The position numbers were made by a program, and so were the translations under genes. From UMGS1975 sp959600905 (GTDB lineage Bacteria; Bacillota; Clostridia; Christensenellales; QAND01), in the NCBI GenBank assembly GCA_959600905.1, contig CAUGNO010000001.1, forward strand, positions 270,707 to 334,706: a DNA stretch of 64,000 nucleotides. The letters run 5' to 3'. The notes under the pieces are model-generated. The model worked only from the letters and a program-made list of their open reading frames with translations. It did no database searches and was not told where the DNA came from. The first letter of the stretch is position 1, and each line of letters starts with the position of its first letter. Shown piece after piece: positions 27,285 to 36,311 of the stretch.

Positions 27285-28055
27285 TTAGGAAAAAAGCTGA
27301 AACATAAGGATCCCCGCTGCTACCGCTGCATTCAGGCTTTCCGCCTTGCCCGGCATGGGGATACGGTAGAGGGCCGAGCAGGACAAAGCCGTGGCTTCCT
27401 CCATTCCGTTGGCTTCCCCGCCGATGACGCAGATACGGTTTTTATTGAGTTCCGGCATAGCGCTATGGCCATTCAGATGTCCGCCAATGACAGTATATCC
27501 GCGGTTTACTTTATAATCAAACAACAGCGCCGGCAGATCTTCGGCAAAGGCAATATGGAGCTTAAAATGCGCGCCCATGGCGCTGCGCACGCATTTGGGT
27601 GCAAAAGGATCACAGCAGCCCGGGCTGAGCACCGCACAGGAAGCGCCAAACGCCTGGGCCGTCCTTAAGATGGTTCCCATATTGCCCGGGTCCTTGACAT
27701 GATCCAGCGCTAAAATGTATCGGCCGGATACATGATGCAGATCCTTGGGCATCAGCACCGCAGCGCAGACGCCTTGCGGTGTCTTGGTAGAGCAGGCGCG
27801 CTCCAACGCCCGGTCGTCGCCCACAAAAACCTGCCCGCCGGACAGCTGGACGTACTCAATGACGTCCCGGTATTTCCCCTCGTTGCCTACACGCACCATC
27901 AATAGCGCAATGGGCGCGGCAGACAGCATCGCGTCGCGTACAAGGCGCGCGCCCTCCAACAAATACAGCCCTGTTTGGCTGCGTGCCTTATGGTCTTGGA
28001 GCGCTTTGAAAAATTTAACGCGCTCATGTGTAGCCGGCTGCAAAAGCCTTTCCAT
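27285..28055 (-). CDS. TrmH/SpoU-family RNA 2'-O-methyltransferase
   Basis: 256 residues. The N-terminal substrate-binding domain (LLEGARLVRDA near 32) is followed by a SPOUT knot with LDHVKDPGNMGTILRTAQAF near 127, LSPGCCDPFAPKCVRSAMGA near 155 and IGGEANGMEEATALSCSALYRIPMPGKAESLNAAVAAGI split over two motifs near the end. It methylates 23S rRNA or tRNA ribose using SAM. It sits between rplT and the SDR gene, as often in Clostridia next to translation genes. Confidence 0.93.
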   Translation of the reverse strand: MERLLQPATHERVKFFKALQDHKARSQTGLYLLEGARLVRDAMLSAAPIALLMVRVGNEGKYRDVIEYVQLSGGQVFVGDDRALERACSTKTPQGVCAAVLMPKDLHHVSGRYILALDHVKDPGNMGTILRTAQAFGASCAVLSPGCCDPFAPKCVRSAMGAHFKLHIAFAEDLPALLFDYKVNRGYTVIGGHLNGHSAMPELNKNRICVIGGEANGMEEATALSCSALYRIPMPGKAESLNAAVAAGILMFQLFS

Positions 28056-28075
28056 TCTACGCTTCCCCTCCGCAA

Positions 28076-28108
28076 GAAAAAACGCCCTTGACCAAGCAAG
28101 GGCGCTTT
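28076..28108 (-). terminator. Terminator after rplT
   Basis: GCGCCCTTG / CAAGGGCG hairpin followed on the minus strand by a T-run, just downstream of the L20 stop. Confidence 0.88.
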
Positions 28109-28114
28109 ATAACA

Positions 28115-28474
28115 TTACGCATTCAGCGCTTTTTTCGCAACATCACACAGGGCGGTGAACGCCGCGGCGTCGCGTACAGCCAAATCAGCCAGCACTTTGC
28201 GGTTCATTTCCACGCCAGCTTTTTTCAGCCCGTTGATAAAACGGGAATAGCTGAGGTCGTTCAAACGTGCCGCAGCATTGATGCGGGTGATCCACAAGCG
28301 GCGGAAATCACGTTTTTTCAGCTTACGGCCTTTGTAGCTGTAAGCCAGGGATTTGATGACAGCCTGCTTGGCGATCCGGTAATTGCTCTTTTTTGTGCCA
28401 AAATAGCCTTTGGCGAGCTTTAATATTTTACGACGCTTTTTCACAGCGTTGACAGCTCTTTTCACTCTTGCCAT
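28115..28474 (-). CDS. rplT: Ribosomal protein L20
   Basis: 119 residues with the N-terminal MARVKRAVNAVKKRRKIL, the highly basic tail of L20, and the C-terminal LNDLSYSRFINGLKKAG block. It is needed for early assembly of the 50S subunit. It is the last gene of infC-rpmI-rplT and, as in other bacteria, probably represses the cluster by binding the leader. The site GAAAGGAG precedes the start. Confidence 0.98.
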   Translation of the reverse strand: MARVKRAVNAVKKRRKILKLAKGYFGTKKSNYRIAKQAVIKSLAYSYKGRKLKKRDFRRLWITRINAAARLNDLSYSRFINGLKKAGVEMNRKVLADLAVRDAAAFTALCDVAKKALNA

Positions 28475-28498
28475 CGCGTATTTCTCCTTTCACAAGGC

Positions 28499-28696
28499 TT
28501 ACTTATAAGGAATCAGCCTCTTGATTTTCTTCTGTTCTACTGCCGCAATCAATGTGCCTTTGCGCAGATTGCGTTTGCGTTTTCTGCTCTTGGAATTGAG
28601 CAAGTGGCTCTTATAAGCCTTGTGTCTGCGTACCTTTCCGCTTCCCGTCAAACCGAACCGTTTGGCAGCGCCGCGGTGTGTTTTCATCTTGGGCAT
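28499..28696 (-). CDS. rpmI: Ribosomal protein L35
   Basis: 65 residues, MPKMKTHRGAAKRFGLTGSG at the N-terminus and strongly basic, the normal L35 length. GAGAGGAGGG precedes ATG. It lies between infC and rplT in the conserved order. Confidence 0.98.
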   Translation of the reverse strand: MPKMKTHRGAAKRFGLTGSGKVRRHKAYKSHLLNSKSRKRKRNLRKGTLIAAVEQKKIKRLIPYK

Positions 28697-28711
28697 AGCC
28701 TAACCCTCCTC

Positions 28712-29227
28712 TCAGTTGTTTGCGGGGGCCAGGATCATGATCATATTGCGGCCCTCCAGCAATGGCTTTCGCTCCAAAGTGGAAAATTCCTTCACCATTT
28801 CATAGAATTTGTTCATCACATCTTTGCCTTGGTTTGCATAGGTCATCTGGCGCCCCCTAAAGCGGATGGACACCTTCACCTTATCCCCATCTTTTAGGAA
28901 CTTTGTCGCGTTTTTGGCTTTCACCTGCATATCATGCACATCGATGGTAGCGGACAAGCGCACCTCTTTGAGCTGAATGGTCTTTTGGTTTTTGCGCTGT
29001 TCCTTTTCCCGTTTTTGCATTTCAAAGCGATATTTGGAATAATCCATCAGCTTACATACGGGCGGAACGGCCTGCGGCGCGATCTTGACCAGGTCTAGTT
29101 CGCGTTCTTCCGCCATACGCTGAGCGACATCGTTTTTCACAATGCCTAACTGTTCCCCGTTTTCGTCTACCAGGCGCACCTCTTTATCTCGGATTGCCTC
29201 GTTGATCTGATAATCGATGTTGCTGAT
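28712..29227 (-). CDS. infC: Translation initiation factor IF-3 (ATC start)
   Basis: Read from ATC 29227, 171 residues: ISNIDYQINEAIRDKEVRLV is the usual IF-3 N-terminus, followed by the linker and the C-domain (KVSIRFRGRQMTYANQG). GGAGG (29236-29240) lies exactly 8 bases before ATC. The in-frame GTG (29236) overlaps that site, and the TTG at 29245 falls in the T-run of the attenuator, so both are unlikely starts. AUU/AUC starts are known for infC and serve autocontrol by IF-3, which rejects them. Confidence 0.95.
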   Translation of the reverse strand: MSNIDYQINEAIRDKEVRLVDENGEQLGIVKNDVAQRMAEERELDLVKIAPQAVPPVCKLMDYSKYRFEMQKREKEQRKNQKTIQLKEVRLSATIDVHDMQVKAKNATKFLKDGDKVKVSIRFRGRQMTYANQGKDVMNKFYEMVKEFSTLERKPLLEGRNMIMILAPANN

Positions 29228-29243
29228 CTTAGCCACCTCCGGC

Positions 29244-29350
29244 AAAAATAAAATAGCGGGCAGAAACCTACCCGCTATGCAAAAGACGATTGTGCCTTAA
29301 AACCTGACAGCCAAACCGGCAGGTGAGAAGCGGGCAGCTTCTACTTACCG
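29244..29350 (-). promoter_or_regulatory. infC leader with attenuator (L20-leader-like)
   Basis: The leader carries a hairpin with AGAAGC / GCTTCT at its core (GGTAAGTAGAAGC then GCTTCTCACC) and, after it, an intrinsic terminator TAGCGGG / CCCGCTA with a T-rich tail (29244-29279) directly before the infC ribosome binding site. Such leaders in Bacillota bind L20 and cause premature termination. The L20 assignment is from position and general shape. Confidence 0.75.
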
Positions 29351-29354
29351 AATG

Positions 29355-29384
29355 ACTATACCATATCCCGGCCAAGCTCGTCAA
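29355..29384 (-). promoter_or_regulatory. Promoter of infC-rpmI-rplT
   Basis: TTGACG and TATAGT separated by 18 bases on the minus strand, in the short gap after thrS. Confidence 0.7.
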
Positions 29385-29391
29385 GCGATTT

Positions 29392-31302
29392 TTAGAAAAT
29401 CTCCTTGCTTTCCACCTGCGCCTGCGCCATGGACAGGAAATCCTCCAACGCCATATCGCCCATCTCTCCTTCGCCGCGCTTGCGCACCGCCACTTGGCCG
29501 GCCTCCGCCTCCCTATCGCCGATGACCAGCATATACGGGATACGCTCGTTGCGGGCCTGGCGGATCTTATAGCCGATCTTTTCGTTTCTCGCATCCAGTT
29601 CCACACGCAGCCCGGCTTCGCGCAGCTGCTGCGCCGCTTTTTGCGCAAAATCGTCTACGCGGTCCGTGATGGTCATAACCTTTACCTGTACCGGCGCCAG
29701 CCACAGCGGTAATGCGCCGCCGAAGTGCTCCGTCAATACGCCGATAAAGCGTTCAATGCTGCCCAGCACCACGCGGTGGATCATCACCGGGCGATGCTTT
29801 TCGCCGTCCGCCCCGTCGTAGGTGAGGTCAAAGCGCTCCGGCATCTGGAAATCCAGCTGCACCGTGCCGCACTGCCAGGTACGCCCGATACAGTCTTCCA
29901 AATGTACGTCGATCTTCGGCCCGTAAAACGCACCGTCGCCCTCGTTGATGGTAAAGGGCCATCCCTTTTTCTCCAAAGCGCCGATGAGTGCGTTGGTGGC
30001 CGTTTCCCATTGCTCGTCTGTACCCATGCTGTCCTCGGGCCGGGTGGAAACCTCTACGTGGAACTTAAAGCCAAACACATTGTAGAAGTATTCCGTCAGA
30101 TCCAAAACGCCGATGATCTCGTCTGTGATCTGGTCCATCGTCATAAAGATATGGGCATCGTCCTGCGTAAAGCAGCGCACACGCATCAGCCCATGCAGCG
30201 CGCCGGACAATTCATGGCGATGTACCGTGCCCAATTCCGCCATTCTGACCGGCAGATCGCGGTAGCTGTACCGTTTGCGCTTGAACATCAGCATGCCGCC
30301 GGGGCAGTTCATCGGCTTGATGGCAAATTCCTGGTCATCGATGGCAACGGTATACATGTTTTCGCGGTAATGGTCCCAATGCCCGCTGGTTTTCCAAAGC
30401 TGGCTGGAGAGGATCATGGGTGTGCTGATCTCCTCATATCCGCGCTTAACATGCTCTTTGCGCCAAAAATCGATGAGTTGGTTTTTCAGCACCATGCCTT
30501 TGGGGTGGAAGAACGGGAATCCCGGCCCTTCCTCCTGTACGCTGAACAGATCCAGCTCCTTGCCCAGCTTTCTATGGTCGCGTTTTTTCGCCTCTTCCAT
30601 GCGGAAGATATAGTCATCCAGCTCCTTTTTATCGTCAAAGGCTGTGGCGTACACGCGCTGGAGCATCTGGCGCTTCTCATCGCCGCGCCAATACGCGCCT
30701 GCTACGCTCATCAGCTTAAAGTGGCGCAGACGGCCGGTAGAGGCCAAGTGCGGCCCCGCGCAAAGGTCGGTAAAATCGCCCTGAGTATAGAAAGAAATTT
30801 CTGCATCCTCCGGCAGATCGCGAATCAATTCTTCTTTATACGGTTGTTTTTGCTCCTCTGCCCAGGCCAGCGCCTTTTCGCGCGGCATGGTGCTGCGTAC
30901 AATGGGATAGTTGGCCTCGACGATTTTTTTCATTTCCTTTTCAATGGCAGGAAAATCCTCGGTGGTGATGCTGCTATCCAAATCAAAATCATAATAAAAC
31001 CCATTTTTAATGGCCGGGCCGATGGCAAACTTTACGTTTTTATCGCGCAGCACATGCAGTACAGCCTGCGCCATGACGTGGCTGGCTGTATGGCGGACAA
31101 CCTCTTTGCCCTCTTCATCGTCAAAGGTCAGGATGCGTACGCGGTCCCCCTCTGCCAACGGCTGTGTCAGCTGTACGATCTCTCCGTTTACCTCCGCCGC
31201 CACTGCCGCCTTTGCCAGCTTTTTCCCGATGGACTTTGCCAGGTCCATGGCGTTGGCGCCTTCAAATACCCGTTCACTGTTGTCCGGCAAAATTACCTTC
31301 AT
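29392..31302 (-). CDS. thrS: Threonyl-tRNA synthetase
   Basis: 636 residues, full length. The TGS domain is at 1-60, the second additional domain with HTASHVMAQAV near 72, and the class II core contains SQLWKTSGHWDHYRENMY, FTQDDAHIFM and VVLGSIERFIGVLTEHFGG. The C-terminal anticodon domain follows. It charges tRNA-Thr and is controlled by the T-box leader at 31345-31568. GAGGAGG precedes ATG 31302. Confidence 0.97.
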   Translation of the reverse strand: MKVILPDNSERVFEGANAMDLAKSIGKKLAKAAVAAEVNGEIVQLTQPLAEGDRVRILTFDDEEGKEVVRHTASHVMAQAVLHVLRDKNVKFAIGPAIKNGFYYDFDLDSSITTEDFPAIEKEMKKIVEANYPIVRSTMPREKALAWAEEQKQPYKEELIRDLPEDAEISFYTQGDFTDLCAGPHLASTGRLRHFKLMSVAGAYWRGDEKRQMLQRVYATAFDDKKELDDYIFRMEEAKKRDHRKLGKELDLFSVQEEGPGFPFFHPKGMVLKNQLIDFWRKEHVKRGYEEISTPMILSSQLWKTSGHWDHYRENMYTVAIDDQEFAIKPMNCPGGMLMFKRKRYSYRDLPVRMAELGTVHRHELSGALHGLMRVRCFTQDDAHIFMTMDQITDEIIGVLDLTEYFYNVFGFKFHVEVSTRPEDSMGTDEQWETATNALIGALEKKGWPFTINEGDGAFYGPKIDVHLEDCIGRTWQCGTVQLDFQMPERFDLTYDGADGEKHRPVMIHRVVLGSIERFIGVLTEHFGGALPLWLAPVQVKVMTITDRVDDFAQKAAQQLREAGLRVELDARNEKIGYKIRQARNERIPYMLVIGDREAEAGQVAVRKRGEGEMGDMALEDFLSMAQAQVESKEIF

Positions 31303-31344
31303 CGCTTTTCCTCCTCTGTATCTTGGCCTTCCCCTTTTTCGCTA

Positions 31345-31568
31345 CAAAAAAAGCCCGCCCCAAAAAGGGACGAGCATAATGACCCGCGGTTCCACCCTTG
31401 TTGCAAGCTGCATACAGCCTGCCGCTCGGTTTGCCGGATGACGCCGGCACGCGTTTGTCGCGGAATGGTATCCGTCTTTGTTCTTTCGCAGCAGGGGTTT
31501 CAGCCACGCCCCCGCCTCTCTTGGCGTTTTTCCATAGACGGCATGTTTCCGGTCAGCCAAACTGTTTT
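31345..31568 (-). promoter_or_regulatory. T-box riboswitch of thrS
   Basis: The minus-strand leader has an AG-box (AAGAGAGGCG), a candidate specifier ACC (31467-31469, Thr), T-box GGGTGGAACCGCGG at 31384-31397 and a terminator GCTCGTCCC / GGGGCGGGC with seven T at 31345-31375. The antiterminator bulge TGGA would pair with a tRNA ending TCCA, implying a U discriminator in its tRNA-Thr. Confidence 0.93.
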
Positions 31569-31573
31569 TCTTC

Positions 31574-31601
31574 ATTATAGCATGGCGGGGCGGTTTGTCA
31601 A
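31574..31601 (-). promoter_or_regulatory. Promoter of thrS
   Basis: Consensus TTGACA, 16 bases and TATAAT on the minus strand. Its -35 hexamer covers the stop region of the ytxC-like gene. Confidence 0.82.
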
Positions 31602-32434
31602 TGCTGGCACCATCGTATCTTTACGCGCGGGCCGAATACCTGCTCTATGATCTCATACACCCAGCTTTCCTGCCGGTTTTCCCCAAGCTGAATTTCAATG
31701 CATTCCGGCGCCCAGGATAAGAGCATGCTCAAAAGCGCCTCCTCGGCCGGCTGCTCTTCCGGCAGGCCAGGCGGCTCGCCTTGGTAGCCCTGTACTTCCA
31801 ACACAAACTGCCCTTTCAAATTTTTATGCACGCGCACCAATCTGCACCGGCTCGTGCTCTGGCTGATCTGTATACGCCAAGCATCTAGCTGCTGTGCCCA
31901 ATCGTACCTAAGCACCGCCATCGACACAACGCGCTCTATACACTTTTGCCATCTTCTACGCAGGTCCGCTAAACGGAACCGGGCAAAGCCTTCCAAATGC
32001 AGGCTTCCGTCTACCATGCAAGCCTGCATACGATGGGCCAAACGGCGTACATAGATATCGTTTTCCGCATTCATACCCTGCTGCTTTGCCAGCGCCTCTG
32101 CAAATTCCGCCACAAAGGACTGCTCCTCGGTCGACAGCTGAGAAAGCTGCTTTTGCACCAGCGAGAGCACCAGTGTGGGCTGCTCTTTGCGCACAAAGGC
32201 GCGCGCCAATTTTCTAAACGCCGGCTCCACATCCTTTTGCGCCAAGGTCAGTTGCAATCGCATCTGTTTGCCGCACTGCGCATAGGTTTTGTCCTTTCCC
32301 TTTTCAAACGCCTGGGCCATCTCATCTGCCCAATGATTCTGTTTTTCCTGCCAATACAGGCAGATCTCTACTCTTTTTTCATGTTTCACAGCACTGTTAA
32401 GTGTTGCCGAAAAAAGAACAGAGCACGCTAGCAT
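31598..32434 (-). CDS. YtxC-like protein (putative sporulation protein)
   Basis: 278 residues, no clear membrane segment. The call rests on position (ytxC lies directly upstream of thrS in Bacillus and many Clostridia), on length and on the pattern of an N-terminal alpha-helical part followed by ALRYDW-like and C-terminal PECIEIQLGENRQE blocks. The sequence is strongly diverged, so this is a moderate call. The first ATG at 32434 has no good ribosome binding site, and the start is uncertain. It ends inside the thrS promoter. Confidence 0.6.
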   Translation of the reverse strand: MLACSVLFSATLNSAVKHEKRVEICLYWQEKQNHWADEMAQAFEKGKDKTYAQCGKQMRLQLTLAQKDVEPAFRKLARAFVRKEQPTLVLSLVQKQLSQLSTEEQSFVAEFAEALAKQQGMNAENDIYVRRLAHRMQACMVDGSLHLEGFARFRLADLRRRWQKCIERVVSMAVLRYDWAQQLDAWRIQISQSTSRCRLVRVHKNLKGQFVLEVQGYQGEPPGLPEEQPAEEALLSMLLSWAPECIEIQLGENRQESWVYEIIEQVFGPRVKIRWCQH

Positions 32435-32458
32435 TTTTTGTTCTAGCTGGAAAAAAAT

Positions 32459-32484
32459 ACAACGCCGGGCAAAGCCGGCGCTGT
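32459..32484 (-). terminator. Terminator after the glycosyltransferase-like gene
   Basis: AGCGCCGGC / GCCGGCGTT-type hairpin (32461-32482) followed on the minus strand by T residues. Confidence 0.8.
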
Positions 32485-32486
32485 CT

Positions 32487-33716
32487 TTATCTTAGAGAGG
32501 TTTTGATCTTCTCCCAAATGCGCTTGCAGCTGGCAAACTCTTTTTCATGAAGCTGTACCTTCATCCGGTACGCCTCAAACTCACGCAATACGTCTGCAAA
32601 CTCTCGGCGGTTGAAATAGCTGCAAATTTTGGGCACCACAGCTGTTAGCTGCGCCTGCATATCCTGCATTACCTCGTCAAACGCTGTAGGCTGCGTCAAA
32701 TATGTGTACAAGGGCTTATAGCGTACCCATCCCACACAGGCCCTATAAAAACGGGTAACAACCTCTTCCGAGCTGGCGTCTATGGGCTGCAGCTTATTGG
32801 GCAGCACGCCGTCGAGCAGGCGGCCGTACTGGCCGAATCCATCATGGAATGTATAGGTTGGGATGTATTTTACATTTACATCCGTTAAGCTCGTGCTTAA
32901 GAAGGTATCCTCGCCCCGTGCGCCGGGCGGATTGTAAAATACCTGTACGCGCTCAGGTACGGTTAAATTGATGCCCAAGTTGCCGCCCGTGATGAATTTG
33001 GCACCATGCACCTCTTCCGCTGCGGCGGCCTGCTGTTCCATCAAGATGGTTTTATCCGCATAGGTAATGCCGCCCGCCTGCATGATGGCCTTGATGCTAT
33101 CCCAGTTGAGCACATCATTGCTCAGCGCCAGAATAAAAGCCCTAAAATCCTGTTCTGAAAGGATATGGTCAAATTCCAAATACGGAATGGGCGAAATATA
33201 CCCGCAATGATAGCCGTTTGTCATATCCGCATTGCGCAGGTATTCAATGTGCGATTCCAAAACGTGCTGACCGCTCCACAGCAGATAGTTTTTGGATTCC
33301 GTAACCGCGAGGGGATATTCATCGTCATCCAAAAACAGCAGCTGATCCATTTTTTGTGTCATGGCGCTGTACAGCACCGCATTGCGCTGGGCCGCATATC
33401 CATTGCCAAAGCATATAGGCACTTCTTCTTTTTCAATCACGCCCTTATCGCAAAGGGCTTGGGCCATATGCAAAATATCTTCCTTTCCCAAAAACGTGCA
33501 CGTTTCAAACGCGTTTGCTACAGATGGCTCCAGCCGCGTATAGTCTTCCACTGTGGTGTGGTTATATCCAAGGTCATACGCCACAAATAGGTGCAGCTCT
33601 ATATCCTGCCGTCTTAGCAGCTCGGATTCCTTCAAATGGTAAACATAGGATTTCAGCACATCTTGAAATCCTTTCCGGCCTGTGGCAAATCCAATGGCCA
33701 CCTTCAACGGTTTCAT
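32487..33716 (-). CDS. Glycosyltransferase-like protein of unknown specificity
   Basis: 409 residues. The fold looks like a GT-A nucleotide-sugar transferase: a Rossmann-type start (VAIGFATGRKGFQDV), a region FGNGYAAQRNAVLYSAM near 110, and a DxD-type motif LLFLDDDEYPLA near 135, usual for metal and UDP-sugar binding. Later, GGNLGINLTVPERVQVFYNPPG and RGEDTFLSTSLT resemble acceptor-side residues of such enzymes. No signal peptide or helix. I do not recognise the exact family. Ribosome binding site GAAGGAAGGGATAG. Confidence 0.65.
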   Translation of the reverse strand: MKPLKVAIGFATGRKGFQDVLKSYVYHLKESELLRRQDIELHLFVAYDLGYNHTTVEDYTRLEPSVANAFETCTFLGKEDILHMAQALCDKGVIEKEEVPICFGNGYAAQRNAVLYSAMTQKMDQLLFLDDDEYPLAVTESKNYLLWSGQHVLESHIEYLRNADMTNGYHCGYISPIPYLEFDHILSEQDFRAFILALSNDVLNWDSIKAIMQAGGITYADKTILMEQQAAAAEEVHGAKFITGGNLGINLTVPERVQVFYNPPGARGEDTFLSTSLTDVNVKYIPTYTFHDGFGQYGRLLDGVLPNKLQPIDASSEEVVTRFYRACVGWVRYKPLYTYLTQPTAFDEVMQDMQAQLTAVVPKICSYFNRREFADVLREFEAYRMKVQLHEKEFASCKRIWEKIKTSLR

Positions 33717-33850
33717 GCTCTATCCCTTCCTTTTTCATTTTGGATCGCCGGCCTGTATACAGTGCATGCCGCGATGCTGATTGTGTAAGCAATTATACAC
33801 GCAAATCATGTCATAACTTTGGCGGCTCTTCTATTCCCGTAAACATGTAC

Positions 33851-33879
33851 AAAAAAGCCCTTTCGCTGGAAAGGGCCTT
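33851..33879 (-). terminator. Terminator after the MATE gene
   Basis: AAGGCCCTTTCC / GGAAAGGGC-type stem with T-run on the minus strand. Confidence 0.85.
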
Positions 33880-33887
33880 GATGCTGT

Positions 33888-35261
33888 TTATGCATGGGAT
33901 ATTTGCTCTGCAAGCGACGCTTGCCTGAATACCTTTTTCCGTACAATAAAATAACAGATAAGGTGCGCACTGAGCGTTAAAAACCACGAGATAGGATACG
34001 AAATATATAGACTGAATTGAGTATGCTGCCATTGGAAAATGGTATAGATCCAAACGATCCGGAACAAGCATGCTCCGGTAAGCGATACCACCATCGGCAG
34101 GATGGAATACCCAAGCCCGCGAATGCTGCCCGCCAATACATCCATGATGCCGCACAAAAAATACGGCACACAGACCAGGACCATGCGCTGCAGCCCAAAG
34201 GCCACCACTTCTGCCTCGGTGGTATAGATCGAAAGAAGCTGATGCCCCAATAGATAAGCGCCGATGCCCATGATAAGCCCTATGGCAGAGACCAGCGCCA
34301 AGCACTCCATCAGCACCCTATCGATACGCTTATAATTATGCGCGCCCATGTTTTGGCTGGTAAAGCTCAGCGAAGTCTGATAGACGGCGTTCATCGATGT
34401 ATAGACAAATCCTTCAATGTTGCTGGCTGCCGTATTGCCCGCCACAACCACCGAGCCAAAGCTATTGACGGAGGACTGGATCAATACATTGGAAATGTTA
34501 AAGATAACCCCCTGCAAGCCAGCAGGCAAGCCAATGCGCAGTATTTCCGCCAACTGCTCTTTATGGATGCGCAGCTCTTTTGGCATCAAGCGGCATACGC
34601 CTTCGTTTTTCGTAAGGCAAATCAGAATCAGCGTCGCAGAGATATACTGGGATATGATCGTTGCGATAGCAACGCCCGCCACCCCCATATGGAATACAAT
34701 CACGAAAAACAAATTGAATAGAACGTTGACGACCCCTGCGATGATAAGAAAATACAGCGGCCGCCTAGTGTCGCCCACCGCACGCAAAATAGCCGCCCCA
34801 AAATTGTATAGCAAAAGGGCTGGCATGCCCAGGAAAAAGATGCGGATATACAGGGTTGCCTGGTCGATGATATTGGCCGGCGTTCCCATCCATTCCAACA
34901 TAGGCCGCGACAGCAAAATGCCGATGAAGATCATCGCCAGGCCGGAAACCGCCGCAGACAATATGGCCGTATGCACCCCTTTATGCACACCGTCGGCATC
35001 CCCCGCCCCATAGCTGCGGGCGATCATAACGTTGGCGCCTACGGAGATACCGATGAACAGATTGACCAAGAGATTGATCAAAGAGGTCGTAGAGCCTACG
35101 GCCGCCAAAGCATCGCTGCCGGTATACCGGCCAACAACGATGATGTCCGCTGCGTTGAACAGTAGCTGCAAAATGCCAGAGCACATCAGCGGAAGTGCAA
35201 ACAGCAGAATTTTGCTAAACAGCGGGCCGTTGCACATATCCATCTCATACGTTCTTTTCAT
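33888..35261 (-). CDS. MATE family efflux transporter
   Basis: 457 residues from ATG 35261 (AAGGGGAAAGC before it); the open frame to 35288 lacks a site. Twelve hydrophobic helices in two halves. The N-terminal part MCSGILQLLFNAADIIVVGRYTG is a MATE hallmark. It extrudes cationic drugs or other compounds with Na+ or H+. Single gene with its own terminator. Confidence 0.93.
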   Translation of the reverse strand: MKRTYEMDMCNGPLFSKILLFALPLMCSGILQLLFNAADIIVVGRYTGSDALAAVGSTTSLINLLVNLFIGISVGANVMIARSYGAGDADGVHKGVHTAILSAAVSGLAMIFIGILLSRPMLEWMGTPANIIDQATLYIRIFFLGMPALLLYNFGAAILRAVGDTRRPLYFLIIAGVVNVLFNLFFVIVFHMGVAGVAIATIISQYISATLILICLTKNEGVCRLMPKELRIHKEQLAEILRIGLPAGLQGVIFNISNVLIQSSVNSFGSVVVAGNTAASNIEGFVYTSMNAVYQTSLSFTSQNMGAHNYKRIDRVLMECLALVSAIGLIMGIGAYLLGHQLLSIYTTEAEVVAFGLQRMVLVCVPYFLCGIMDVLAGSIRGLGYSILPMVVSLTGACLFRIVWIYTIFQWQHTQFSLYISYPISWFLTLSAHLICYFIVRKKVFRQASLAEQISHA

Positions 35262-35403
35262 GGAAGCTTTCCCCTTACCGTCTGCCAAACTTGCCGGGCG
35301 AAAAATAAAGAGCTTCCCTCTCCCATTCTCCCCATTTTTCTTCCTTGGCGGCAGCCCACATGACCATTATAGTGATTTGCTTTCAAAAGACAAGATTGAA
35401 TTT

Positions 35404-36264
35404 TCAACTAGTTTCTTTCTCTATGCCTTTCTCTTTTGCAAGAGGGAAAAAACAAGATTCTTTGCGCTGAGCCTGCGTTTGCTCCAGCTGCGCCTTATGC
35501 GATAAAAATGCTTCATCTTCAAAGTATTTCGCCCGCTGTGGACATCGAGTGATACACGCCTGGCACTTGGTGCAAACGCCCTCCACCACGGCGGGATCCT
35601 GCCGGCTGATGGCTCCCATTGGGCACACGGCAGCGCACAGCCCACAAACAAGGCAGCGCGCTTGATCCGTTTTGGGCTTGGCCTTTAGAAACTTAGCGGG
35701 CTTTCCATCCACACCCAGCGGCGTATAATAAGGGCCGATGGGCGAGCGCCCAGGCACCGAAATCGGCTGCGGGGGCTTTGGACATCTTTCAATGTCTATG
35801 GCAAGGGCATGTGCAAAGGCACGAATCCTTTGCAGATCCGCATCATCCGGTCTCCCAGCGGCCAAAGCCGCGGCAAAGGCATGCTGCGCTACGATTGCAG
35901 CGGCGGCCACAGTATGGAATCCATTGGCTTCCAATGTCTCGCACAATTCTTTGAGCGCATCGTCAAAGCTGCGGTTTCCAAATGTTACAATCGGTACGGC
36001 CTGCGCACCCTGCCCGCAAAAACCCTCCTGCACAAAGGGCAGCAGTTTATTGGGCAGCCTCCCTGCATACACAGGCATGCCAAAAACCACGATCTCCTCC
36101 GGAGCAAAGTACCGCACGGTGTGTCTTTGATCCGGAGTGGTAAACTCATCTTTTTGCCAAGGAACCCGAAGCGCATCCGCCAACGCCTTGGCCAGCGTTT
36201 CTACGGCCTGCGCCGTGCGGCCTGTTGCGCTATAATATACGGCCCATACTCTTTGAATTTTCAT
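35404..36264 (-). CDS. EFR1-type flavodoxin-ferredoxin protein
   Basis: 286 residues from ATG 36264 (GGAGGGGATGGC in front). The N-terminal flavodoxin domain has VYYSATGRTAQAVETLAKAL; the C-terminal part has two 4Fe-4S motifs, CLVCGLCAAVCPMGAISR and CTKCQACITRCPQRAKYFED. It resembles the protein at 6556-7302 but is not close to it. It probably shuttles electrons between flavin and ferredoxin. Confidence 0.9.
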   Translation of the reverse strand: MKIQRVWAVYYSATGRTAQAVETLAKALADALRVPWQKDEFTTPDQRHTVRYFAPEEIVVFGMPVYAGRLPNKLLPFVQEGFCGQGAQAVPIVTFGNRSFDDALKELCETLEANGFHTVAAAAIVAQHAFAAALAAGRPDDADLQRIRAFAHALAIDIERCPKPPQPISVPGRSPIGPYYTPLGVDGKPAKFLKAKPKTDQARCLVCGLCAAVCPMGAISRQDPAVVEGVCTKCQACITRCPQRAKYFEDEAFLSHKAQLEQTQAQRKESCFFPLAKEKGIEKETS

Positions 36265-36282
36265 GCCATCCCCTCCATCATC

Positions 36283-36311
36283 ATTATAAAGCGAGTTCAT
36301 TCCCCCTACAA
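36283..36311 (-). promoter_or_regulatory. Promoter of the second EFR1 gene
   Basis: TTGTAG, 17 bases and TATAAT on the minus strand, 19 bases before the start codon. Confidence 0.65.

Noticed and set aside
29725..31650. A 641-codon open frame on the plus strand over thrS
   Set aside because: It is antisense to a complete thrS, has no ribosome binding site and a Cys/His/Arg-rich composition typical of shadow frames.
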